35,816 bases of DNA from Haplomitrium mnioides (taxonomy: Eukaryota; Marchantiophyta; Haplomitriopsida; Calobryales), in NCBI GenBank assembly GCA_049999725.1, contig JBNGIS010034944.1, positions 1 through 35,816 of the forward strand, written 5' to 3'. Within the stretch, counting starts at the first letter, position 1. Every line of letters starts with the position of its first letter. The notes under the pieces were generated by a model. It was not told the DNA's origin. It searched no databases and saw nothing but the letters and a program-made list of their open reading frames with translations. The translations under genes and the position numbers were made by a program. Positions 1-10,402 of the stretch are shown here, piece by piece.

Positions 1-615
1 AAAAGGTGACTTATCGACAGTCTAGCCCAAAAGAAGAACCAAGTATTTGAAACAGGGATAAATCGAAGATCTAGCTGGAAAGAGAACATGGAGCCGAAAG
101 GGTGATAAATCGAAGGTGGAGCCCACTTAAGGGGGTTCCGATCTGTCTTTCGTTGTGGGGAACCAAAGTTAATATGGTTCCGATTGACCTCCCTAGGTGG
201 ACATCCCACTTAGCAGGGTTCCGAAGTGGGCTAACAGGGTTTGTCGAAACAAGGATAGAGCGTAGCTCCGGTATAGGAAGAAAAGACATGCTGAAATATC
301 GATTTATCAACGGGCCGAGAGAAGAAAGCGACGCAGAAACGATGATCTATCGCAGGTTTGACACAGAAGAAACAAGAAGGGAGCTACCGAAATGATGACA
401 AATCTTAGATCCGACCTTGGGAGAACCAAAAATGTCAAAAAGGTGATCTAGCGCAGATCTGACAGAAGAGGAAGCGGTGCCGAAAAGGAGATCTAACACC
501 GATCCAGTTGGGGCAAAAACAAAGGTTCTTCATAGTTCTTATAGAGAGGGTCAAGGCCTTGCAAATGACGTGGCAGCTGCGAAAGTCAGCGGGTCAACGG
601 ATGGTCAGCGCGACG

Positions 616-648
616 GTCCGCCTACCCTTTTGCGGGGCAACGTCGGAC
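616..648 (+). promoter_or_regulatory. Conserved GC-rich hairpin of the long LTRs
   Basis: GTCCG at 616-620 pairs with CGGAC at 644-648, and CCC pairs with GGG around a TTTTGC loop. The same palindrome recurs in every long LTR of the window: about 7528, 11937, 22302, 28003, 28112, 28270, 32540, 32703 and 32812. It could act as DNA cruciform, protein site or RNA stem; its function is unknown. Confidence 0.5.
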
Positions 649-663
649 GGCGCCACCGCAAAA

Positions 664-951
664 ACGTGGCACCTCTGCGGGAACTGCAAATCAACGGGAA
701 TCTTTGAGATTCCTCGAGAATCTTGAGCTTTGCGGATTACGTGGCACCTCTGCGGAAACTGCGAATCAACGGGAATCTTTGAGATTCCATAGGTATCTTG
801 GCTTCAGCGGAAACGTGGCGCTCTTATAACACTCCGAGCATCAGCGGGAATCTTCTAGATTCTGTAGGAATCATGAGCACAGCGGAAACGTGGTGCTACG
901 AGAGAGCTCGTGGGCTTCTTCGGTGTGTACGCGGACCTGCGGAAACGTGGT
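664..951 (+). repeat. 75-bp minisatellite with ACGTGGC boxes inside LTR
   Basis: The motif ACGTGG(C/T) begins at 664, 739, 813, 888 and 945, giving spacings of 75, 74, 75 and 57. Each unit also carries GCGGAAA upstream and an AATC(T)..GATTCC inverted motif. The mirrored copies in the reverse LTR lie at about 7205-7510. ACGTGGC is the core of plant G-box/ABRE sites; that it acts here as a transcription-factor array in the LTR U3 is inference. Confidence 0.65.
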
Positions 952-2412
952 GCTTCAAGGATCGATGAGCGATTTCAGAACGAACAGTGGAATTTACTTC
1001 AAATTGTGCGCCAATCTCTGTCGCCTTGCAGAATTTACCCGATCCCGTGGAATTCACATCGAATCGGCGCCAAAAGTTGCATTCTACGATCTGCGTCAAT
1101 GCCTTTCGAATCTACGCTAAATTTCCACCGACCAGCATCTCAAGCCCGCAACAATCCAAATCGTACGGTGGGTGAAAAGCAAAAGGTATAATTCGCGCGA
1201 GGGGGGATAAAGGGGTCCTCACTTTGTTGTTGGGAGGACCGATAGTTTTGTGCAGGAAGAGCAGCGAGATATAGAGGAGAGAATTTTTGTGAGATCTCTC
1301 AGAATTGGGTGTACTCGTGAAGGAAGATCGTCATAAGATGGAGGTGGACTGAGGAGGTACTAAGAATTGTTGAGCAGGAGGCTCAAGAGGCTCAAACTAC
1401 TCAGGTGGACTCATATTTGAAGGCAGATCCGGCATTTGGAGGTGGACCAACAATTAGAGGAGAAGAAAATTCTTCCCGTCTGTATTTCGTGAGGGATAGC
1501 CAAGGGGGGGTTCTGGTGTTGCCTTTGCTCTGTATTGTGCAGGAGATCAGTTCCTGAAGCATTAAGAGAGTGCTGCTGGTGTTAAATTCTTGTGGAGAAG
1601 GGAGAGGAGTGGCCATGTTAGTGCCTGTACACTGCAGAGAAGATCCAGCCAATTCTCGAGTGGAGTGAGTTAGCCAACAGCTGAGAGAACTGCCTTCCTG
1701 AGGAGGAAGTTAAACAAGACCTGTTCCTTGCCTGAGGAAGTAAAAGCAGGGCTTCTCGCAAGGGAAGTTAAAAAACTATCTGGACATGGTGGGTGAGTGG
1801 AGATAGAGTAGCAGAGAGAGTGATGTTTCTGTTGGATTATGTTTTCAGAGTGATGTTAGGAGAGTAGGAAGAGAAGAAGATAGTTTTGTACACAGTTAGA
1901 AAGGCCATTTTGTTAGATTTAGCTGTTGGGCTGTGTTGTCCATCTTGTGGAGAGAATAAGTTAGATAGCTATGTTGTAGGTGCTGGAGTAGTTAGATTTA
2001 CTAATAATTGAGTGCTTGGTAGAGTGTTTAGTATTGGAGATGTTAGGACACAGCCTGTAGAGGAAGGCTGTAAAATCATCCATGTGTGAAAATTGCATAC
2101 ACTCCTGCTTATAGGGGGTGACATTGAATATCTGCAAACAAGTGTTACATCAAGCCCAGTGTGGATGTACTCCAGAATCAGTTGAATTGTGTTTGATCTG
2201 TTTGTGGTGAGGAAGAAGACAAGTCTGTCTTGGGTTTGGTGATTGTGAGAGTAGTGTGGGAAGGACAGGTGAGAAGTTTAGGATCATTAAGACTTGAATT
2301 CCCTAACAAAGGTGTTGGGGCCGTCTCGTTAAAGACCCTTGTTACTCTTTGTCACCCTTTTGTCTGAAATAAGCCTCAACCAGGTGTTAAGAGAGGAGGA
2401 AAGGGGGTGACA

Positions 2413-5400
2413 ACAAGTGATCTTTGATCTAGCAATTTCTTGTGATTTAGTTCAAGTGCTTATGATCGAGCAATTTCCTCTGATTTCCTATGATTTAGTT
2501 CAAGTGTTTTCTGATCTAGTATTCTCCTATGATTTTCTATAATCTACTTCAAGTTTTTTTTGGATTTGGCGATTTCCTAAGATTAAGTTCAACTGTTCTT
2601 TGATGTGGCGATTTCCTATGACTTAGTTCAAGTGTTCTCTCATCTCGCAATTTTCTATGATTTAGTACAAGTGATGTATTTTGTGGCAATTTCCTTTGGT
2701 CTCTTATGATTTAGTTCAAGTGTTCTATGATCTTGGGGTTTTTTATGATTTTCGATGATTTAGTTCAAGTGTTCTCTAATCTAGCGATTTCCTATGATTT
2801 TCTATGATTGAGTTTAAGTGTTCTTTGATCTGGTGTTGTCCTATAATTCGTATAATTTAGTACAAGTGATCCCTGATCTAGCGATTTCTTATGATTTCGT
2901 ATGATTTAGTTGAAAAGTTCTCTGATCTCATGATTTCGTATGATTTTCTATGATTTAGTTCAAGTGTTGTCCGATATGGCAATTTCCCATGATTTAGTAC
3001 AAGTGATATTTGATGTAGCTATTTCCTACGATTTAGTTCAAGTGTTTTTTCATGTGGCAATTTCTTGTGATTTCTTATGATTTAGTTCAAGTGTGGCTAT
3101 CTCCAATGATTTCCTATGACTCATTTTAAGTGTTTTGTGATCCAACAATTTCCTATGATAAAAAAGTGCAAGTGATCTTTGATCTGAGGACTTCCTATGA
3201 TTTTTGATGATTTAGTTCAAGTGTTCTCTGATCTAGCGATTTCCTATGATTTCCTATGATTTAGTACGAGTGATCTCTGATCACACGATTTCCTATGATT
3301 TCGTATGATTTAGCTCAAGTGTTATCTAATTTGGTGATTTAGTATGGTTTTTTATGATTTAGTTCAAGTGTTCTATGAAATGGCGATTTCCCATGATTTT
3401 GTACAAGTGATCTCTAATCTAGCAATTTCCTATGATTTGCTTCAAGTGTTTTATGATCTAGCGAATTCCTATAATTTTCTATGATTTAGTTCAAGTGTTT
3501 TCTGATCTTGCGATTTCCTATGATTGCCTATAATTTAGTTCAAGTGTTCTCCCATATGGCAATATCCTATTATTTAGTAGAAGTGATCTTTGATATGGCA
3601 AGTTCCTAAGATTTAGCCCCAACAACTTTCTGATGTGGCCATTTTCTATGATTTAGTTCAAGTGCTCTATGATATGGTGATTTCCATTGATTTAGTACAA
3701 GTGATCTCTCACATGGCGAGTTCTTATGATTTAGTTCAACTGCTTTCTGATCTGGCAATTTCCTATGATTTCCTATGATTAAGTTTAAATGTTCTATGAT
3801 ATGGCGATTTCTCATGATTTAGTGCAAGTGATCTCTGATCTGGCCATTTTTTATGATTTAGTTCAAGTGTTTTTTTTTATTTGGCAATTTCCTATGTTTT
3901 CTTATGATTTAGTTCAAGTGTTTTATGATTTTGTGATTTCCTAGTATTTCCTATGATTTAGTTCAAGTGTTATGTGATCTAGCAATTTTAGATTATTTCC
4001 TATGATTCATTTCAAGTGTTTTGAAATTTTGCAATTTCCTATAATTTAGTGCAAGTGATCTCTGATCTGGCGATTTCATATGATTTCTTATAATTTAGTT
4101 CAAGTGTATTATGATTTGGCAATTTCCCATGATTTAGTATGAGTGATCTCTAATGAGGCGACAGCGCATGATTAACTTCAAGTGTTCTATGATTTGGTGA
4201 TTTTGTATGATTTCCTATGATTTGGTTCAAGTGTTCTCTGATATGACGATTTAACATGCAAGTGATCTCAGATCAGGCGATTTCCTATGATTTAGTTCAA
4301 GTGCTTTTTAATTTGTCAATCTTCTATGATTTCCTATGATTTAGTTCAAGTGTTTTCTGATCTGGCCATTTCCTATGACTTCCTATGATTTTAGTTCAAG
4401 TGTTCTCCCATATGGCGATTTCTTATGATTTAGTGCAAGTGATCTTTGATCTCGCGAGTTCCTATGATTTAGTTCAAATGCTTTATGATCTGGCAATTTT
4501 CTATGATTTCCCATGATTTAGTTTTAAGTGTTTTTTGATCTGGCTTGTTCCTATAATTTTCTATGATTTAGTTCAAGTGTTCTCCAAAATGGCAATTTTC
4601 TAAGATTTAGTTCAACTGTTCTCCAATCTGGCGATTTCCAATGATTTAGTTCAAGTGTTCTCTAATATGGCAATTTCCTTTCATTTCCTATACATCATTT
4701 CAAGAGTTTTGTGATCTTGCAATTTCCAATGATTTAGTACAAGTGATCTCCGATCTGGCGATTTCTTGTGATTTCCTATGATTTAGTTCAAGTGTTCTCT
4801 GATCTGGCAATTTCCTATGATTTCCTATGATTTAGTACAAGTGATCTGTGAACATGCGATTTCCCTTGATTTCTTGTGATTTAATTCAAGTGTTCTCTGA
4901 TCTGATGATTTCATATGATTTTCTATTTAGTTCAAGTGTTCTCAGATATGGCAATTTAACATAAGTTAGTACAAGTGAACTCAGATCTGGCAATTTCTTA
5001 TGATTTAGTTCAAGTGCTTTCTAATTAGTTGATTTCATATGATTTCCTATGATTTAGTTCAAGTGTTTTCTCATCTAGCAATTTTCTATGATTTCCTATG
5101 ATTTAGCTCAAGTGTTCTTTGATATGGCGATTTCCCATGATTTAGTGCAAGTGATCTTTGATCTAGCAAGTTCCTATGATTTAAATTAAGTGCTTAGGAT
5201 GTGGCAATTTTCTCTAATTTCTTATGATTTAGTTCAAGTGTTTTGTGATCTGGTATTTTCCTATGATTTTCTATGATTTACTTCAAGTGTTCTTGGATTT
5301 AGTGATTTCCTAAGATTTAGTTCAACTGTTCTTCGATCTGGCAATTTCCTATGATTTAGTTAAACTGCTTTCTGAATTAGCGGTTACTCATGATTAGTAC

Positions 5401-6259
5401 AAGGGATCTATGATGTGGCTATTTTCTATGATTTAGTTCCAGTGTTTTCTGATTTGGCAATTTCCTATGTTTTCCTATGATTTAGTCAAGTGTTTTCTGA
5501 TTTTTCGATTTCCTAGTTTTTCCTATGAGTTAGTTCAAGTCATCTATGATCTAGCGATTTCATATGATTTCCTTTGATTTAGTTCAATTGTTTTCTGATC
5601 TGGCAATTTCCCATGATTTAGTACGAGCGATCTCTGATGAGGCAATTTCATATCATCAAGTTCAAGTGTTGTATGATCTGGTGATTTCGTATGATTTCCT
5701 ATGATTTGGTTCAAGTGTTCTCTAATATAGCAATTTAACATGCAAGTGATCTCAGATCAGGTGATTTCCTATGATTTAGTTCAAGTGCTTTCTGATTAGT
5801 CGATTTCCTATGATTTCTTGTGAATTAGTTCAAGTGTTTTACGATCTAGCCATTTCCTATGATTTTCTATGATTTAGTTCAAGTGTTCTCCCATATGGCA
5901 ATTTCCCATGACTTAGTGCAAGTGATCTATGATCTGGCAAGTTCCTATGATTTAGTTCAAGTGTTTTATGATCTCACAATTTTCTATGATTTCCTCTGAT
6001 TTAGTTCCAAGTGTTGTCTGATCTGGCATGTTCTTATAATTTTCTATGATTTAGTTCAAGTGTTCTCTGATATGGCGATTTTCTAAGATTTAGTTCAACT
6101 ATTCTTCGATCTGGGGATTTCCAATGATTTAGTTCAAGTGTTCTCTGATTTGGCGACTTCCTATCATTTCCTATGCATCATTTCAAGAGTTTTGTGATCT
6201 GGCAATTTCCAATGATTTAGTACAAGTGATCTTCGATTTGGCGATTCCTTGTGATTTCT
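2413..6259. repeat. Satellite array, block 1 (39/49-bp units)
   Basis: Tandem AT-rich units with the core ATGATTTAGTTCAAGTG and a GATCTGGCGATTTCCT linker. The basic unit is about 39 bp; many units are 49 bp because the 10-mer ATTTCCTATG is doubled. Two unit types alternate irregularly, one with TTCAAGTGTTCT and one with TACAAGTGATCT. Rare variants (for example GATGAGGC at 4155 and 5639, 1484 bp apart; CATTTCAAGAG at about 4690 and 6176) show a higher-order repeat of about 1.48 kb. No gene is visible. The short minus-strand ORFs here are by-products of a unit length divisible by three. Confidence 0.93.
6255..6259. other. Target site duplication, left copy (TTTCT)
   Basis: TTTCT stands directly before the LTR terminus TGTCACCC at 6260; TTTCC follows the other terminus at 9865-9869. 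The one mismatch is explained by later mutation, since the satellite consensus at this place is TTTCC. Confidence 0.7.
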
Positions 6260-6540
6260 TGTCACCCCCTTCCCTCCTCTCTTAACACCTAAGTGAGGCA
6301 TATTTCAGACAAAAATGTGACAAAGAGTAACAAGGGTCTTTAATGAGACGGCCCCATCACCTTTGTTAGTGAATTCAAGTCTTAACGATCCTAAACTTCT
6401 CACTTGTCCTTCCCACACTACTCTCACAATCACCAAATCCAAGACAGACCTGTCTTCTTCCTCACCACAAACAGAGCAAACACAATTCAACTGATTCTGG
6501 AGTACATCCACACTGTGCTTGATGTAACACTTGTTTGCAG

Positions 6541-6550
6541 NNNNNNNNNN
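6541..6550. other. Assembly gap (10 N), true size about 490 bp
   Basis: The flanks match the left LTR at about 2126 (TTTGCAG side) and about 1637 (CTGCAG side). That copy has about 489 bp between these points, so the gap is a placeholder. The hidden part should contain the CTTCC/GGAAG stem-loops and the start of the AT-rich LTR tail. Confidence 0.75.
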
Positions 6551-8699
6551 CCCTGCAGTGCACAGGCACTAACATGGCCACTCCTCTCCCTTCTCCATAA
6601 GAATTTAACACCAACAGCACTCTCTTAATGCTTCTGGGACTGATCTCTTGCACAAACCAGAGCAAATGCGACACCAGGACCCCCCCTTGGCTGTCCCTCA
6701 CGAAATACAGACGGGAAGAATTTTCTTCTCCTCTAATTGTTGGTCCACCTCCAAATGTTGGATCTGCCTTCAAATGCAAGTCCACCTGAGTAGTCTGAGC
6801 CTCCTGCTCAACAATTCTCAATACCTCTTCAGTCCACCTCCACCCTATGACGACCTTCCTTCACGAGTACACCCAATTCTTAGAGATCTCACCAAAGTTC
6901 TCTCCTCCGTATCTCGCTGCTCTTCTTGCACAAAACTATCGGTCCCCTAACAACAAAGCGAGGACCTCTTTATCCCCCTTTTGCGAATTATACCTTTTTG
7001 CTTTTTACCCACCTTGTGATTTGGATTGTTGCGGGCTTCAGATGCTGGTAGGTGGAAATTTGGCGTAGATTTAAAAGGCATTGACGCAGACCGTAGAATG
7101 CAACTTTCGGCGCAGACTCGATGTGAATTCCAAGGGATCAAGTAAATTCTGCAAGGCGACAGAGATCAGTGCACAATTTGAAGTGTTCGTTCTGAAATCG
7201 CTCATCGATCCTCGAAGCACCACGTTTCCGTAGAACCGCGTACACTCCGAAGAAGCCCACGGCCTCTCTCGTAGCGCCACGTTTCCGCTAAGACCCAATA
7301 TTCCCAAGGAATCTCCCAGATTCCCGTTGATTCGCAGTTCCCGCAAAGGTGCCATGTTTCCGTTGTGGCTAAGATTCCCCTAGAATCTATAAGATTCCCG
7401 TTGATGCTCGAAGTTCCGTTGAATGCCACGTAATCTGTTGATGCCAAGATGCCAGCGGAATCTGTTAGATTCTCGCAAATTTCTAAGTCCCGTGGAGGTG
7501 CCACGTTTCCGCTGTGGCGCCGTCCGACGCCGCCCGTACAGGGGTAGCCGGACCGTTGCGCTGACCGCCCGTTGACCCGCTGACTTTCGCAGCTGCCACG
7601 TCATCCGCAAGGTTTGTTCTCTTCGAATAACAACTTCAAAGGACCTCCGTTTTCACCGCTAGTTGGATCGGTGCTAGATCTCCTTTTCGGCACCGCTTCC
7701 TCTTCTGTCAGATCTACGCTAGATCACCATTTTGACATTTTTGGTTCTCCCAGGGTCAGATCTAAGATTTGTCATCCTTTCGGTAGATCTCTTCTCGTTT
7801 CTTCTTTTCGACCTTGTGATATATCACCATTTCCGTACTGCTTGCTTCTCCTTGCACAGGTGATAAATCTCTGTTTCAGCACCCTTTCTTTCTATACTGG
7901 AGCTGCGCTATATCCTTGTTTCGACAACCCTTGTTAGACCCCTTCAAAACCATGCTAAGTGGACTCTCCACTTAGGAAGGTCAATCAGAACCATTTTACC
8001 TAGGGTATCCCACATCGGATGGCAGATCGGAACCCCCTTAAGTGGGCTCCGCCTTTGATTTATTGCCCTTCTGGCTCCATCTTCCCTTTCCTGCCAAATC
8101 TTTGATTTATCTCTGTTTCGATACTTGGTTTTTTCCTTTTGGGTTGGACTGTCGATAAGTCACCTTTCCGGCCTCTACATTCTTCCTCCGTCGAATCATT
8201 GATATATCTTCCTTTTGCCAATGTCCCTTGATTTCCGCACCATAAGAGGCTTCTTCTTTTTACTAAGGCATCAAAAAGTTCTATGTAAGAATATTAAAGA
8301 AGGCTTGTTTACCTGACTTGTGAAAAAGTTTGTTGTAAGAACTAAGAGCTTTGCAGATTCCTTTCGAACTTTCTGAAGATACCCGATTCAAACTTTCCCA
8401 ATTACGTCCTTGTCGTCCGAATCTTCGATAAATCACCTTTCTGTCCGATAAATTAACCCGCTTCGGAATCCAAATTAACCAGTGCTCCCCACATCGTAAC
8501 TCCCACGGAACCAATTAAACCGGGGATCCCACTTCGGATCCTCACACGGACTCTTAACGTAAACCCTCTTAACTAGGGTTCCCCACATCGGAAGGCTGGT
8601 TTCCGATCCGTTCTTCGGATCGGACACCACGGACTTTGGACTATTGCAAATCATCTTTTCTTCTTTAATCCGATCGTTGCAGGTCTTCGTCGCCAGGTG

Positions 8700-9862
8700 A
8701 TTCCCCATATTTCGTTTTTGCTCATGGAATGTCGCACAACGTGATCTTCACAATTTGATTCTTCTTTATCACAGTTCATATTACGCATGGGCTTTCAGTG
8801 CAGAGCATTCCCTCGCAGGTCGATCGCTTTCTTCTTCTTTAAGGAGATTGATTGCCGATCAATCCTTCAGTAATTGACTCCCTGAATAGCTTCTTAGAAG
8901 AACGATACATAACTCCAAGTAAAATCGGGACTTCTGCACTCATCGCGAACCAAGTTCCGCATCACACTTGATTCTTTACCACACCAGCTTCAACGCCCTA
9001 CCCATTGGATCACAATGCTAAGCAAGTGTTACACATTATATCATACATCCTGATGAACTTCACAAGGGATCGTTTTCTTCTTAGGGACATTCATTTTCAG
9101 TCCTTCATCATCGGTCAATTCCTTAGAGGGAGTTTCATTCACAACATTCGATTCTTCACAGGAGAGGCTGCACGCATCTTTCTTTGCTGGGTATTCACAT
9201 TTCACAAGGATCTTCCCTCATGCGCCTTGAATCCCTTTTTGCAGCAGTTCGTCTCAACTCAATCTTCATCAGAAATCCTCATCAGCAAGGTAATTCTTCA
9301 GTTGGGCGCAGCGCAGCACAATTGATTCAAACAGGTCCTTCCTCGGGTTCAGCTCTTCATTTCAATCGTCGTAGTAGGGCTCGCATCACTTGGCTGCCTC
9401 GCAGCCAATCCTTCTTCGTTTATAGGGGATTCATCGTCGCCACACACCCTTTCTCACAGCCATACTCACTGGAAATCCACAGACACATTCGCGAGTTGTC
9501 GTGGCCTCTGCATATATCCCATAAGTTTCCCGCAATGTTGCTGAATTAGTATATAAGGATCTCACTCCTTTTGTTCTTTGAGAGGCAGCCCCCTAGAGGG
9601 GTGTAAAGCCACCGCATTCCCTTATCTGCCCCTGGGCAGACCTAGTTCAGGGCTAAACCCCCCTAGGGCAAGCTGTCCTCCAAGTTAGATAGTTAGGAAA
9701 TTAGTGGGCTTGGCTTGGCCCTCAACACTTAGAGTAGTTTTATTTATTTTCATCCCTATCCTTTTATTTTTGCTTACTCCTCATCATGTATTGAACCCTG
9801 CTTGTGTACATTGGAATCACTTTTTTGAAAATTTTGCATGAAGTACCTTAACACCCGGCTGA
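8700..9862. other. Unassigned part of the solo LTR (possible nested insertion)
   Basis: This segment has no counterpart elsewhere in the window. It is richer in TTC/CTT on the plus strand and holds the plus-strand TATA-like site at 9550, opposite to the LTR direction. Two open frames (9005-9325 and 9184-9549, plus) have no recognisable domain. It may be extended U3 of this subfamily or an older insertion; I found no clear TSD or termini for a nested element. Confidence 0.4.
9550..9558 (+). promoter_or_regulatory. TATA-box-like site TATATAAGG
   Basis: A perfect TATATAAGG followed by a CT-rich stretch and a GC-rich CCCCCTAGAGGGG palindrome, on the strand opposite to the host LTR. The same nonamer is the likely promoter of the second LTR family (34685-34693). 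Promoter activity is inferred from the motif alone. Confidence 0.35.
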
Positions 9863-9864
9863 CA

Positions 9865-10402
9865 TTTCCTATGATTTAGTTCAAGTGTTCTATGATCTAG
9901 CAATTTCCTATGATTTAGTACGAGTGATCTATGATCATGCAATTTCCTTTGATTTCTTGTGATTTAATTCAAGTGAGTTAGTACAAGTGATCTTAGATTT
10001 GGCAATTTCCTATGATTTAGTTCAAGTGCTTTCTAATCGGTTGATTTCGTATGATTTTCTATGATTTAGTTCAAGTGTTTTCTGATCTGGCAATTTCCTA
10101 TGATTTCCTATGATTTAGTTCAAGTGTTCTTTGATATAGCGATTTCCCATGATTTAGTGCACGTGATCTTTGATCTGGCAAGTTCCTATGATTTAAATTA
10201 AGTGCTTAGAATGTGGCGATTTTCTCTAATTTCCGATGATTTAGTTCAAGTGTTTTGTGATCTAGTATTTTCCTATGATTTTCTATGATTTACTTCAGGT
10301 GTTCTTGGATTTAGCAATTTCCTAAGATTTAGTTCAACTGTTCTTCGATCTGGCAATTTCCTATGATTTAGTTAAATTGCTTTCTGAGTTAGCGGTTACT
10401 CA
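9865..10402. repeat. Satellite array, block 2
   Basis: Same 39/49-bp units. The order of variant units (GATTTAAATTAAGTGCTTAG, then TTTACTTCA, then GCGGTTACTCA) is the same as in 4800-5390, so this block and the start of block 3 are a second higher-order copy of about 4800-6200, with one internal deletion of about 85 bp near 9976. The first five bases repeat the left TSD. No gene. Confidence 0.92.
10398..10402. other. Target site duplication ACTCA, left copy
   Basis: ACTCA precedes the 5' LTR terminus TGTTAGCC and is repeated exactly at 24009-24013 after the 3' LTR terminus TGACA. The related unoccupied satellite site at about 5383-5400 reads GCGGTTACTCATGATTAG, which confirms the insertion point. 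Confidence 0.93.

Larger units (their letters stand above)
1..2412 (+). mobile_element. LTR, forward, 5' part outside window (long-LTR family, subfamily 1)
   Basis: The stretch ends in GGGGGTGACA at 2412, exactly where satellite sequence (ACAAGTGATC) starts. Its sequence matches the reverse complement of 6260 to about 8171, so it is a second copy of the LTR at 6260-9864, missing about 1.7 kb that lies left of the window. Layout seen: 49-bp minisatellite (1-520), GC-rich hairpin (616-648), 75-bp repeat with ACGTGGC boxes (664-951), short CTTCC/GGAAG stem-loops (about 1690-1770) and an AT-rich 3' end. It contains no coding sequence I can support. Whether it is a solo LTR or the 3' LTR of a full element cannot be decided here. 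Confidence 0.85.
6260..9864 (-). mobile_element. Solo LTR, reverse (long-LTR family, subfamily 1)
   Basis: On the plus strand it begins TGTCACCCCC and ends GGCTGACA, the reverse of the TGTCAGCC...TGACA termini of the other long LTRs. Satellite flanks both sides with a near-perfect 5-bp TSD. Positions 6260-8171 are the reverse complement of 1-2412, apart from about 490 bp hidden at the N gap. There is no internal region, so it is a solo LTR, presumably from LTR-LTR recombination. At 3605 bp plus the missing part it is about 0.8 kb longer than the other long LTRs; the excess lies at the 8700-9860 end. Confidence 0.87.

Noticed and set aside
3606-3815. Minus-strand ORFs in the satellite (3606-3815, 5544-5741, 29937-30119)
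   Set aside because: They encode 13-residue periodic peptides that follow from a 39-bp unit without stops in one frame; no start context, domain or conservation.
2413-6259. CRISPR-like array
   Set aside because: Regular short repeats, but no unique spacers, units diverge gradually, and the context is a plant genome with LTR elements.
6404-6821. ORFs across the N gap (6404-6628 plus, 6462-6821 minus)
   Set aside because: Artefacts of translating through N in LTR sequence with about 490 bp missing.
9005-9549. Overlapping ORFs of 106 and 121 codons
   Set aside because: No recognisable motif, two overlapping frames in the same stretch, and they lie within a solo LTR.
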